Assembly (NCBI GenBank): GCA_022376925.1
Contig: JAIOJX010000001.1
Span: 4,745,501 to 4,809,500 of the forward strand
Length of the DNA stretch: 64,000 nt
Direction of reading: 5' to 3'
Origin: Tragulus kanchil
Taxonomy: Eukaryota > Chordata > Mammalia > Artiodactyla > Tragulidae
Part shown: positions 22,960-34,160 of the stretch, piece by piece
Layout of the letters: every line of letters starts with the position of its first letter
Position numbering within the stretch: position 1 is the first letter of the stretch
The notes under the pieces: model-generated
The model's input: only the letters and a program-made list of their open reading frames with translations
The model's database searches: none
Told to the model about the DNA's origin: nothing
Made by a program: the position numbers and the translations under genes

Positions 22960-25162
22960 AGTTACAAAATCAAAGATGTTAAGTAAAAGCCTATACTCTT
23001 AAATGCAACTTTGAACTATCAATAAGAATTCATCATTTTCCTTTTTAAAAAATACATGCATTTTCTAAACTCTTTTCACTAAAAAGAAAAGATCTGACAA
23101 CCCAATATCAGTGAGGAAACCCAGCCTTCAGACTGTGCTTTCTTTTTTAATTTTTGGCCTCTTTTATTGGTATTTATTTATTTTCCTCCATCTTTATTCT
23201 TTGGCCTGTGTGTGGGGGCCTGCCATTACAGTGGCCTCTCTTGTTGCAGAGCACGGGGCTCTGGGCACATGCGCTCCAGAGTGCTGGCTCATCACTGAAC
23301 ATAGTGGCCCAGCTGCTCCAGGGCACATGGGATCTTCCCTATCCAGGGATCAAACCGGTGCCCCTTGCACTGCAAGGCAGACTCTTTACCCACTGGACCA
23401 CTAGGGAAGCCCCGCAGACTGTGCTTTCTTAATACCATTTTTTCATCAAGAGGAACTGAAGTTCCTTGGAGAAATGGCTGACTCCAGGATGGGGCTTGTA
23501 ATTGCACAAGATAAGCCTGAAACATCTCATCAAATCAAAAATCAAGAACTCTATCATGACAAAAAGAAACAGTAGCCAACTTGAAAACACCCCCCATTGA
23601 CCTAAGATGAGACCGTTGGAGCAACCAAATGAATGACCAAAATGGATCTAAACACATTAAATATATAAAAATCCATTAGTTCATAACAATACTTAAAAGA
23701 CCATTGGAGGTTGCTAGGATACCAACTCATTCTGAAAAGTGATGTTTTTAAAAGGAAGGTACCGAACATTTATCCTACCTTTCTTTTCTCTTTTTTTGTT
23801 TACACTGTAATTCAAGGTAACTAAATGGCGGGTAAATAAAATTCTTCTTTATAGAAAAACCCTCAACTAATAAATGTAGAAGGAATAACAATTAGAAAAA
23901 TGCCATTTTACAACTAACTCTTAATGAAATAATGGACCTAAGCAGTAATTGTCAACAGCTGTTACAGCCATTAGGCGACAGTATTTGAGTCCTCTGCTCA
24001 GTTTCACTGTTGCTAGAAGCGGGCAGTCAGACATGATCTGCCTCATGAATAGAGTTTTTGAATATAAACCTTAAGTTACAAAATCAAAGATGTTAAGTAA
24101 AGCCTATACTCTTAAATGCAACTTTGAACTATCAATAAGAATTCATCATTTTCCTTTTTAAAAAATACATGCATTTTCTAAACTCTTTTCACTAAAAAGA
24201 AAAGATCTGACAACCCAATATCAGTGAGAAACCCAGCCTTCAGACTGTGCTTTCTTTTTTAATTTTTGGCCTCTTTTATTGGTATTTATTTATTTTCCTC
24301 CATCTTTATTCTTTGGCCTGTGTGTGGGGGCCTGCCATTACAGTGGCCTCTCTTGTTGCAGAGCACGGGGCTCTGGGCACATGCGCTCCAGAGTGCTGGC
24401 TCATCACTGAACATAGTGGCCCAGCTGCTCCAGGGCACATGGGATCTTCCCTATCCAGGGATCAAACCGGTGCCCCTTGCACTGCAAGGCAGACTCTTTA
24501 CCCACTGGACCACTAGGGAAGCCCCGCAGACTGTGCTTTCTTAATACCATTTTTTCATCAAGAGGAACTGAAGTTCCTTGGAGAAATGGCTGACTCCAGG
24601 ATGGGGCTTGTAATTGCACAAGATAAGCCTGAAACATCTCATCAAATCAAAAATCAAGAACTCTATCATGACAAAAAGAAACAGTAGCCAACTTGAAAAC
24701 ACCCCCCATTGACCTAAGATGAGACCGTTGGAGCAACCAAATGAATGACCAAAATGGATCTAAACACATTAAATATATAAAAATCCATTAGTTCATAACA
24801 ATACTTAAAAGACCATTGGAGGTTGCTAGGATACCAACTCATTCTGAAAAGTGATGTTTTTAAAAGGAAGGTACCGAACATTTATCCTACCTTTCTTTTC
24901 TCTTTTTTTGTTTACACTGTAATTCAAGGTAACTAAATGGCGGGTAAATAAAATTCTTCTTTATAGAAAAACCCTCAACTAATAAATGTAGAAGGAATAA
25001 CAATTAGAAAAATGCCATTTTACAACTAACTCTTAATGAAATAATGGACCTAAGCAGTAATTGTCAACAGCTGTTACAGCCATTAGGCGACAGTATTTGA
25101 GTCCTCTGCTCAGTTTCACTGTTGCTAGAAGCGGGGCAGTCAGACATGATCTGCCTCATGAA
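22960..25162. repeat. Tandem duplication 3 (unit ~1,113 bp)
   Basis: Copy A 22960-24049 and copy B 24074-25162, with 24 non-matching bases between them. Copy B has single-base contractions soon after its start (aaaa to aaa near 24092; 'gaggaaac' to 'gagaaac' near 24228). Copy A has one just before its end (gggg to ggg near 24022). The central ~800 bases appear identical, with the same open frames at offset 1112. Confidence 0.95.
23145..23414 (-). mobile_element. Long tRNA-Glu SINE, antisense, with perfect target-site duplication
   Basis: Complement of the long SINE: an A+T tail complement, 'tctttattctttggcctgtg', 'gctctgggcacatgcgctcc', and the tRNA head complement 'ggaccactagggaagcccc'. A perfect 16-base direct repeat, cagactgtgctttctt, lies at 23129-23144 and 23415-23430. 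The duplicated copy is at about 24257-24526. Confidence 0.92.
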
Positions 25163-25835
25163 ATGACATGATAGAAGGTGCACAGCGCTGACGGTGAAGT
25201 GTTCTTTACCCAAAATTTCAACCTGAATCTAATGAAAGCCTCTAGACATACTACCAGCCTACAGGGGATAGAGAAACAAGTTAAAGGATAATAAGAGAAA
25301 ACAAGCAAGTAAATTGAGACCGAGACCTGGTTTCCTCAACAACTCTAAAGCGATAAAAGTCTTACGAGGCATAACCATGTGGTGATGTGTGGGCTTTGTT
25401 TGGATTTTCCAACAATTTAACTATAAAATGATATCCTTGGGAAAATCAGGGAAATTTGAATATGGATTAGGTATTAAATTTTATCAATGGATTGTTAATT
25501 TTGTCAGATGTGATGATATAGTAGTTATTATATTGTATATAACCTATGTAATATATAACTATATATTATTTGTATGATGATGTATTATAACTACCACGAC
25601 ACACACGTATATATGACCCTAAAACATGAAAGCCATTACTGCTCATCAGAAAAGAGAAGATGGAGAAGTTAGTTTAGGGGAAAAGGGACGACAATTTTAA
25701 ACATGAAGTTCAGGAAAACAGCCAAAGAACCAGTATAAACGTGTATCAGGAGCTTAAAAATGCTCACTTGAAGCTCAGAAGAAATATCAGAGCTAGAGAA
25801 AGACTTAGGAGCTGTTCATACAGATGCCTCTACGG
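25163..25835. other. A+T-rich sequence with old LINE-like remnant
   Basis: Positions 25395-25520 ('ggaaatttgaatatggatta', 'ggattgttaattttgtcaga') look like the same old LINE 3' pattern seen near 20.9-21.3 kb. The rest is not recognised. No gene is supported. Confidence 0.45.
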
Positions 25836-25837
25836 GG

Positions 25838-25898
25838 GACACAAGAGCCTGACAGTCCATAGGATCACACAGAGTTGAACACGACTGAAGCGACTTAG
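25838..25898 (+). repeat. BovA 3' fragment
   Basis: The final part of a BovA element is readable ('acacaagagcctgacagtcc', then 'gagttgaacacgactgaagc'). It passes directly into the microsatellite that follows. Confidence 0.8.
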
Positions 25899-25908
25899 CA
25901 CGCGCGCA

Positions 25909-25942
<34 letters not shown>
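25899..25942. repeat. (CG)n/(CA)n dinucleotide microsatellite
   Basis: An alternating purine-pyrimidine tract: a short CG-rich part followed by about 15 CA units. It sits at the 3' end of a BovA fragment, a common birthplace of ruminant microsatellites. Confidence 0.95.
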
Positions 25943-25945
<3 letters not shown>

Positions 25946-26637
25946 AGGAAAAGCAAGGGCCTGGTCCAAACCCTCAGGAATATTGATCTCACAGTGAGGT
26001 GTTGGTAGTGAACACAGAAGTGATGGTGAGGGAACAGGAGGCAAAAGACTCAACACCGATGAATCAAAACAGAAAGCAGTCAGAAGAGCACGAGAAACCC
26101 CCAAATCATTCAATCTCACGGATACTAAAGAAGGAAAGGGTGGCCAACAGTGTTAAATCCTCGAACAAGACCGAGGGGGATCAGGTCTCCAAAAGTGAAC
26201 TCTCTCTTATCACACATTCCTACTATATATCCAAATTAATGCCAATATTCAATAAGTGTGAGCTAATAATAGTGAGCCTGGGAGAGCCTGTCTTAATCAT
26301 CAGCCTCCATCTGTTCATTCATTCCTTCCCTCACCCACCCACTTGTCCAGCCCCTCATTTAATCGGCATTGCTGGTCCCTGCTCTACCGCAGACCTCTGC
26401 TACATTCTGTAGATGACACACACACAGTATCTGCCTTCCAGCTTCACAAGGAAGACAGCCCTGAAAAGAACGACAGCACAGTGTTAACATCTCAGCATCA
26501 ACTTGTTGAACATATATTCTTGGTCAGGAACTAGGGAGGCACTAGATATACAAACACAAACAGGAGATTCCTGTGCCCCAGGGCTCAGAAAAACAGCTGG
26601 CAAGGCAGACGAAATTAGAATGCAACACCAACACCGA
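25943..26637. other. Non-coding sequence with L2 remnants
   Basis: Positions 26295-26420 look like an antisense L2 3' end ('ctgttcattcattccttccc', then 'ctggtccctgctctaccgca'). A further antisense MIR/L2-like piece may lie at 26510-26590. No gene was seen. Confidence 0.5.
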
Positions 26638-26844
26638 CAAGAAATACAAGGAATGTACAAATTAAATAAGAGCACAGAACAGGCGCTGCCGCTCATATGG
26701 AAGCCTGTGAACCAGGGCCTCGAGGTACAGGCAGGTGGGGTGACAGCTGTGAGGGGCAGAGCCAGGTTACCCACGCTCACCCTGTCTGAGTGCCTCTTCC
26801 AAGACTCACTCTGCTTTCACTGTGCCACAAGGGTTGCCCCTCTA

Positions 26845-26892
26845 GGGGAATAGAGCAGGTGCTCAGTGTTTGCTGAATGAATAAATGAACTT
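26845..26892 (+). repeat. L2 LINE 3' end
   Basis: The segment 'gcaggtgctcagtgtttgct' followed by 'gaatgaataaatgaac' is the typical L2 terminus. It is repeated at about 27956-28003 in the duplicate. Confidence 0.75.
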
Positions 26893-27285
26893 TGTGACTT
26901 CACAGGGCTGTTGGAAAGGTTCGCTAAAATAAGTCTGAGGCTCATTAGACGTCACTGCATAGGCTCACTGTGTAGGGTAGCAGGGGAGGACACAAAGGCC
27001 CCACACCCAGAGGCTCTCTGCTGGGCAGGCCACACATTACCAGTGTGTCTGGACAATGAGAGATTTGCGTTGGGGACCTTCGAGCTCAGGGGGCAGGACC
27101 TCTATTACGGGGACAGAGGGGCAGTGGCAAGGGCCAAGCGCAGTCACAGCCCTGGAGGGCTCATACTCTGAATGCCGGGGCTCAGGACCCCAAGCCAGGC
27201 CAAGAGCACAGAGCGGCGACAGCTGGCCAGGCCAACCTGGCCCCGAGTCAGCCAAGCCACCCGCCTAAGGCTCTAGAAAGCCTTC

Positions 27286-27372
27286 TGATGAAGGAAGAGG
27301 AAGAAGAGGGGAAATCAAAGCGGGAGGAGTCAAAAAAGGATGAGGAAGAGGAGCAGGGAGGAGTGGGACAGG
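27286..27372 (+). repeat. GA-rich low-complexity tract
   Basis: Nearly pure purine on the plus strand (gaaggaagaggaagaagagg and similar). It yields a Glu/Lys-rich chance frame. It recurs in the duplicate at about 28397-28480 with indels, the only clear mid-copy differences between these two copies. Confidence 0.85.
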
Positions 27373-27374
27373 AG

Positions 27375-27511
27375 AATAGTGGCAGCTCACCCACTGCTGA
27401 CAGAGCCCAGGATTTTCCAAATAAAATCATTTTCCTTGCCTCAACACCTTGCCTCTCAGATTCATTGGCCTGTCACGTGGTGAGCAGAGTGAGCTTGGAC
27501 TCGGTAACACT
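27375..27511 (+). mobile_element. Possible ERV LTR 3' part
   Basis: 'gacagagcccaggattttcc', then an AATAAA-type signal (aaataaaatcattttccttg), then 'ggcctgtcacgtggtgagca' and 'cttggactcggtaaca'. This arrangement resembles the R-U5 end of a ruminant ERV LTR. No viral coding sequence is nearby. Repeated at about 28485-28622 in the duplicate. Family not assigned. Confidence 0.4.
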
Positions 27512-29261
27512 TCCATGGGAATAGTAGAGAGGAAACAGGCTCCACAGGAGCTGAGGTGTCACCCCTGGGTTCTGGTCCATTAGCCCCCTGTTCAATTCCC
27601 CTACTGTACTCAGATCACCAAGCTAGACTCATCCTCACACCTAGAAGCTCAAGCCCAATCCAGTTCCCAGAACAACCTACCCACAGGCACGGGGGCCAAT
27701 GCCTGGCCTCAGCCCAGAGGCTGGCAGATTAGCACCAGGCTATTTTCCTCAAGAAATACAAGGAATGTACAAATTAAATAAGAGCACAGAACAGGCGCTG
27801 CCGCTCATATGGAAGCCTGTGAACCAGGGCCTCGAGGTACAGGCAGGTGGGGTGACAGCTGTGAGGGGCAGAGCCAGGTTACCACGCTCACCCTGTCTGA
27901 GTGCCTCTTCCAAGACTCACTCTGCTTTCACTGTGCCACAAGGGTTGCCCCTCTAGGGGAATAGAGCAGGTGCTCAGTGTTTGCTGAATGAATAAATGAA
28001 CTTTGTGACTTCACAGGGCTGTTGGAAAGGTTCGCTAAAATAAGTCTGAGGCTCATTAGACGTCACTGCATAGGCTCACTGTGTAGGGTAGCAGGGGAGG
28101 ACACAAAGGCCCCACACCCAGAGGCTCTCTGCTGGGCAGGCCACACATTACCAGTGTGTCTGGACAATGAGAGATTTGCGTTGGGGACCTTCGAGCTCAG
28201 GGGGCAGGACCTCTATTACGGGGACAGAGGGGCAGTGGCAAGGGCCAAGCGCAGTCACAGCCCTGGAGGGCTCATACTCTGAATGCCGGGGCTCAGGACC
28301 CCAAGCCAGGCCAAGAGCACAGAGCGGCGACAGCTGGCCAGGCCAACCTGGCCCCGAGTCAGCCAAGCCACCCGCCTAAGGCTCTAGAAAGCCTTCTGAT
28401 GAAGGAAGAGGAAGAAGAGGGGAAATCAAAGCGGGGGGGTCAAAAAGGATGAGGAAGAGGAGCAGGGAGGAGTGGGACAGGAGAATAGTGGCAGCTCACC
28501 CACTGCTGACAGAGCCCAGGATTTTCCAAATAAAATCATTTTCCTTGCCTCAACACCTTGCCTCTCAGATTCATTGGCCTGTCACGTGGTGAGCAGAGTG
28601 AGCTTGGACTCGGTAACACTTCCATGGGAATAGTAGAGAGGAAACAGGCTCCACAGGAGCTGAGGTGTCACCCCTGGGTTCTGGTCCATTAGCCCCCTGT
28701 TCAATTCCCCTACTGTACTCAGATCACCAAGCTAGACTCATCCTCACACCTAGAAGCTCAAGCCCAATCCAGTTCCCAGAACAACCTACCCACAGGCACG
28801 GGGGCCAATGCCTGGCCTCAGCCCAGAGGCTGGCAGATTAGCACCAGGCTGTTTTCCTGGATCTGGTGCCCCCAGAACAGCCATCTGAGAGTCCATGCTG
28901 CTCCCAGATCAGAACCCTTTCCAAGTCCACGTCTTACACTGACTCGGGCTTAACAACCAAGTCTCCTTGCCGTGATTCCCACCCCTAAGTCGTTCATATT
29001 TTCCTATCAACTTTCTCAGCCCCCTTGACAACTAGCACCCAGGCAGAAGCAAGTATCTTTCCCGTCTCTTCCCCCAACATGTAGACAGAGGATAGTCCTC
29101 AATGCATGCCTGCTGGGTGGGTGAGCCCTTCTGCCCTGCCTTGGTCTTGCCCATCCTTCTCTCTAGAACTGGCACCTTGACCTCGTGAGGGGTCTGGTCA
29201 TTAAGAATAGATCTTCTAGATGATGAATGGACAAAGATTCAAGCAATACTCACATACCTGC

Positions 29262-29350
29262 CCTTTAGTTGTGTGATTTTGAGCAGGTTACTGAACCTCT
29301 CTGTGTTTCAGTTCCCTCCCTCACGGGATTGATGTGAAAATCAGAAGAGT
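29262..29350 (+). repeat. MIR SINE
   Basis: The segment 'gttgtgtgattttgagcagg', 'ttactgaacctctctgtgtt', 'tcagttccctccctcacggg' is the MIR sense core. Repeated at about 30377-30465 in the duplicate. Confidence 0.75.
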
Positions 29351-29685
29351 GGAGCCCTGGACCTTCTCTAGCTTATGAACTCAGGCTGCCCCTCAGGTCT
29401 TTTCAGGCACTGGGCTGCTCCAGGCAGTATCTGCACAGGGAATATCTCCTCCAGCTGATCCTCACATCTATCAGGCTGACCCCTTCTTTGCCTCCCCTCT
29501 CCCTGCCTCACGCACACTGCTTCCAGGTCATGGGATTTAGACACGGCCCAGAAAACGCATAATAGCACACTCCTTGGCAACAGGTGAGAGTTTTTAAATA
29601 TTTTAAATGAAGAACAGAATCCTCATAGGAATCTCAGCTTTAACTTGGCCTAACTACGCAATCCAGAGCAAGTTATTCAACCTCG

Positions 29686-29886
29686 GGCTTCCCTGGTGGT
29701 CCAGTGGGTGAACAGTCCACCTTTCAGTGCAGGGGGCACCGGTTCGATCCCTGGCCTGGGAAGATCCCACATGTGCCAGTGCTCTGGAATGCATGTGTGC
29801 AGAGCTGGTGCTCTGCAGCGAGAGGCCACCGTGATGGGAGGCCCACAGGAGCCAAAGAACAAAAGATGGATGAAAATAATAATAAC
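29686..29886 (+). mobile_element. Long tRNA-Glu SINE, copy cut by duplication junction
   Basis: Head 'gggcttccctggtggtccag', box B 'ggttcgatccctggcctggg', body to 'caaaagatggatgaaaataa', then the duplication junction. The intact counterpart is at 30800-31033. Confidence 0.85.
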
Positions 29887-30799
29887 CAGCACGGAACAAC
29901 CTACCCACAGGCACGGGGGCCAATGCCTGGCCTCAGCCCAGAGGCTGGCAGATTAGCACCAGGCTGTTTTCCTGGATCTGGTGCCCCCAGAACAGCCATC
30001 TGAGAGTCCATGCTGCTCCCAGATCAGAACCCTTTCCAAGTCCACGTCTTACACTGACTCGGGCTTAACAACCAAGTCTCCTTGCCGTGATTCCCACCCC
30101 TAAGTCGTTCATATTTTCCTATCAACTTTCTCAGCCCCCTTGACAACTAGCACCCAGGCAGAAGCAAGTATCTTTCCCGTCTCTTCCCCCAACATGTAGA
30201 CAGAGGATAGTCCTCAATGCATGCCTGCTGGGTGGGTGAGCCCTTCTGCCCTGCCTTGGTCTTGCCCATCCTTCTCTCTAGAACTGGCACCTTGACCTCG
30301 TGAGGGGTCTGGTCATTAAGAATAGATCTTCTAGATGATGAATGGACAAAGATTCAAGCAATACTCACATACCTGCCCTTTAGTTGTGTGATTTTGAGCA
30401 GGTTACTGAACCTCTCTGTGTTTCAGTTCCCTCCCTCACGGGATTGATGTGAAAATCAGAAGAGTGGAGCCCTGGACCTTCTCTAGCTTATGAACTCAGG
30501 CTGCCCCTCAGGTCTTTTCAGGCACTGGGCTGCTCCAGGCAGTATCTGCACAGGGAATATCTCCTCCAGCTGATCCTCACATCTATCAGGCTGACCCCTT
30601 CTTTGCCTCCCCTCTCCCTGCCTCACGCACACTGCTTCCAGGTCATGGGATTTAGACACGGCCCAGAAAACGCATAATAGCACACTCCTTGGCAACAGGT
30701 GAGAGTTTTTAAATATTTTAAATGAAGAACAGAATCCTCATAGGAATCTCAGCTTTAACTTGGCCTAACTACGCAATCCAGAGCAAGTTATTCAACCTC

Positions 30800-31033
30800 G
30801 GGCTTCCCTGGTGGTCCAGTGGGTGAACAGTCCACCTTTCAGTGCAGGGGGCACCGGTTCGATCCCTGGCCTGGGAAGATCCCACATGTGCCAGTGCTCT
30901 GGAATGCATGTGTGCAGAGCTGGTGCTCTGCAGCGAGAGAGGCCACTGCAATGGGAGGCCCACACAGGCCAAAGAACAAAGATGGATGAAAATAATAATA
31001 ATAAAGAATACCACCAAATCTCCTTTAAAAAAA
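30800..31033 (+). mobile_element. Long tRNA-Glu SINE inserted into a MIR
   Basis: Head 'gggcttccctggtggtccag' at 30801, short AAT-rich tail ending before 31034. Flanked by a 12-base direct repeat with one mismatch, ttattcaacctc (30788-30799) and ttatccaacctc (31034-31045). The repeat is itself MIR sequence, so this SINE landed in an older MIR. Confidence 0.88.
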
Positions 31034-31125
31034 TTATCCAACCTCTTTGAACATCAGTTTCTTCATCCCTAAAATGGATACTCTGTGGGATATTGTACCT
31101 AAGTGCCAGGCAATAGGAAGAGCCA
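31034..31125 (+). repeat. MIR SINE, 3' half (split by SINE)
   Basis: The segment 'aacatcagtttcttcatccc' then 'taaaatggatactctgtggg' continues the MIR that begins just upstream at about 30755 and is interrupted by the SINE. Confidence 0.72.
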
Positions 31126-31982
31126 CTGAATTCTAGCTAATATTAGATGTGGTTGCAGATGATACAACTTTTACACTTTCACCATCTATGAAGTTAGTGC
31201 ACCAGGGCAATTTCTTGTGCTGAGTGAAAAAGATGTTTCTGACCTGATCAGTCCAGCCACTAGGTGAGGCAGGTAGAGGGGACTCTGGCCTCCCCAGAGA
31301 TGAAGAGCAGAAGCTGGGTGGCTGAGTGACTTGTCCTAAGTCAGGGTCAGTGAGCAGGAAAGCCTGGATGGGAAATTTCTGTTTCCAGACTCCCAGTTTC
31401 ATGTTTACTATTTTATGGCACCTGATGAAATTTAAGGCCAAGAAGGAGCTTAGAGATGATCCAGCATAGTCCCATAGTCTAAAAGTGTGAAAGCTGAGGC
31501 CAGAGAGACCAAGGCCATTTCACAAGACCAAACAGCTGGTCAAGCTAATCAGCTGGGGAGTAGAGCCAGGTTCCCTGACTCCCAACTTACTTGTCTATCC
31601 ACAACACAACAGATTACCTTGGAAAAATCACCACGTTGTTACTAATTCAGCAAACATGGTCATCCTATAGGCTCCAAGCTACCAAGGCTTTCTAAAGAAA
31701 CACCCAAGTGGTAAGTGCAGAGGCTTTCTGCAATGACCGGCTGACTCTCAGAGCACCAGATTTATTCTTCACAGAGGGTGTGCTTCACATGTGATTTGGA
31801 AAAAAAAAAAAAAAAAAAGTGTGTCAACGCGAAGCTCAGTTGCGATCAAGAGCCAACAGTTGGCTTGAGCCAATAGTCACAAGCCTGATGGTGTGGAGTA
31901 CCATCTTTGAAGTGGACCCTACAATATTTCTGGAATGTCAAGCATGACCTCAGAGAAACGCCCTACTTGGCAGGTCTTTCTA
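31126..31982. other. Non-coding sequence with MIR and poly(A) run
   Basis: An antisense MIR lies at about 31485-31615 ('agcagctggtcaag'-like core and 'tagagccaggttccctgact'). An A-run of about 19 occurs at 31800-31818 without a recognised element upstream. No gene was seen. Confidence 0.5.
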
Positions 31983-34160
31983 AAGCAACAAAGACAGTTA
32001 AATGAGACCCAAGTAGCACAGGATATTATTGTTTACACAGGATCTTTATCCCAGGGCTGTGGAAAATGGAGCCAAATTCCACAAGCTCTTTTCTTGCAAG
32101 ACATGCTTTGCAAAATAGAGAAGGCCAGCAAGGCTTCCTGGTTTGCCATTCTTTCTTGAAGTCAGCTTCATCTGAAAACAAAAAATGGTGTCCTCAGAAT
32201 TTAAGCTCCAACCCTAGGGAGATGTATAGGCTGTTCCACTTGGAGTTAATCTGAGGATGCAAAAGTCAAATGAGCATCAGGTTTGCCTCAAATGAAGAAC
32301 ACGGGAGGAAGGGGCAGAGATAAGAAACTCTCTCGTCAATGTCACAAAAATGGGACAGCTACTACTCTTTAAAATGTTTCCAAATTTGAAGGGTTTCTGC
32401 TGAAACACAAGGAGATGTTTTCTATAGAAGAAACTCAACTCCTTATATTCTAGCACCTTTTTCCCCTTGAAAATACCACCAAGTGCATTTGTTATTCATT
32501 TTCTTGTTTTTAGGGCTTCCCTAGTGGATCAGATGGTAAAGAATCTGCCTATAATGCAGGAGCCCCGGATTTGATCCCTAGGTAGGAAAGATTCTCTGGA
32601 GAAGTGAATGGCTGGCTATCCACTCCAGTATTCTTGCCTGGAGAATTCCATGGAGAGAGGAGCCTGGCTCTCTCATGGGGCCTCGAAGAGTCGGGCACGA
32701 CTGAGAGACTACCACTTTCACACTTTCCCTGTTATTGGACCACAGTGACTGCAGAAGTCCGTGACTGATGGAAGAGGCCTGTCTCCATGCTCACGGCATG
32801 CCCCTGGCAAGCACGCACATCAGGAGCACCTTGCCCTACATCCTCAAGCACCAGCAAGCTAATGCAGGCATCTGCAGGCTCAGGCAATGCCATGCTTCTT
32901 GGTTCCCTCTGCTTCCAATATACACGACCATAGCAAAACATAGACAAATGCTTTGTTTTAGCACACTTGCTTGGGTCTTGCCAGTAAAGAAACGACCTTT
33001 TGAAAGCATCATCTTTGTGGACAATCTCTAAAAATGATAACATTCCACAGTTGATTTTATTCTTGCTCGTTAAGCAACAAAGACAGTTAAATGAGACCCA
33101 AGTAGCACAGGATATTGTTTACACAGGATCTTTATCCCAGGGCTGTGGAAAATGGAGCCAAATTCCACAAGCTCTTTTCTTGCAAGACATGCTTTGCAAA
33201 ATAGAGAAGGCCAGCAAGGCTTCCTGGTTTGCCATTCTTTCTTGAAGTCAGCTTCATCTGAAAACAAAAAATGGTGTCCTCAGAATTTAAGCTCCAACCC
33301 TAGGGAGATGTATAGGCTGTTCCACTTGGAGTTAATCTGAGGATGCAAAAGTCAAATGAGCATCAGGTTTGCCTCAAATGAAGAACACGGGAGGAAGGGG
33401 CAGAGATAAGAAACTCTCTCGTCAATGTCACAAAAATGGGACAGCTACTACTCTTTAAAATGTTTCCAAATTTGAAGGGTTTCTGCTGAAACACAAGGAG
33501 ATGTTTTCTATAGAAGAAACTCAACTCCTTATATTCTAGCACCTTTTTCCCCTTGAAAATACCACCAAGTGCATTTGTTATTCATTTTCTTGTTTTTAGG
33601 GCTTCCCTAGTGGATCAGATGGTAAAGAATCTGCCTATAATGCAGGAGCCCCGGATTTGATCCCTAGGTAGGAAAGATTCTCTGGAGAAGTGAATGGCTG
33701 GCTATCCACTCCAGTATTCTTGCCTGGAGAATTCCATGGAGAGAGGAGCCTGGCTCTCTCATGGGGCCTCGAAGAGTCGGGCACGACTGAGAGACTACCA
33801 CTTTCACACTTTCCCTGTTATTGGACCACAGTGACTGCAGAAGTCCGTGACTGATGGAAGAGGCCTGTCTCCATGCTCACGGCATGCCCCTGGCAAGCAC
33901 GCACATCAGGAGCACCTTGCCCTACATCCTCAAGCACCAGCAAGCTAATGCAGGCATCTGCAGGCTCAGGCAATGCCATGCTTCTTGGTTCCCTCTGCTT
34001 CCAATATACACGACCATAGCAAAACATAGACAAATGCTTTGTTTTAGCACACTTGCTTGGGTCTTGCCAGTAAAAGAGAACGACCTTTTGAAAGCATCAT
34101 CTTTGTGGACAATCTCTAAAAATGATAACATTCCACAGTTGATTTTATTCTTGCTGCGTT
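31983..34160. repeat. Tandem duplication 6 (unit ~1,087 bp)
   Basis: Copy A 31983-33071 and copy B 33072-34160. Copy B lacks three bases ('ggatattattg' to 'ggatattg') about 45 bases after its start. Copy A lacks two bases near its end ('gtaaaagagaacg' to 'gtaaagaaacg' at about 32984) and one base at the very end ('tgctgcgtt' to 'tgctcgtt'). The centre is the same in both, including a SINE. Confidence 0.95.
32513..32728 (+). mobile_element. Bov-tA/BovA SINE
   Basis: Head 'gggcttccctagtggatcag', body 'ccagtattcttgcctggaga', end 'cgggcacgactgagagacta'. The duplicate copy is at about 33599-33814. Confidence 0.92.

Larger units (their letters stand above)
26638..28858. repeat. Tandem duplication 4 (unit ~1,111 bp)
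   Basis: Copy A 26638-27749 and copy B 27750-28858. Copy B has one C fewer ('gttaccc' to 'gttacc' near 27881) about 130 bases after its start. A purine-run difference (gggaggagtc against gggggggtc, and aaaaaa against aaaaa) lies near 27322/28432. The end of copy A reads 'aggctattttcct' where copy B has 'aggctgttttcct'. Copy B's last ~80 bases are also the start of duplication 5. Confidence 0.95.
28779..31003. repeat. Tandem duplication 5 (unit ~1,115 bp)
   Basis: Copy A 28779-29886 and copy B 29894-31003, offset 1115, with about 7 unmatched bases at the junction. Identical over most of the length, including the 70-codon frames at 29368 and 30483. The last ~100 bases of copy A lie in a SINE and differ from copy B by substitutions and indels ('gcgagaggccaccgtgatgg' against 'gcgagagaggccactgcaat'). 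Confidence 0.95.

Noticed and set aside
26911..27268. Small frames in a G+C-rich stretch as a possible CpG-island promoter
   Set aside because: CpG is not dense, and the region shows no TATA, initiator or exon. The second copy at 28022 is the duplication artefact.
27288..27524. Glu/Lys-rich frame that looks like an acidic or charged protein
   Set aside because: It is a purine-rich low-complexity tract with indels between the two duplicate copies, and there is no wider coding context.
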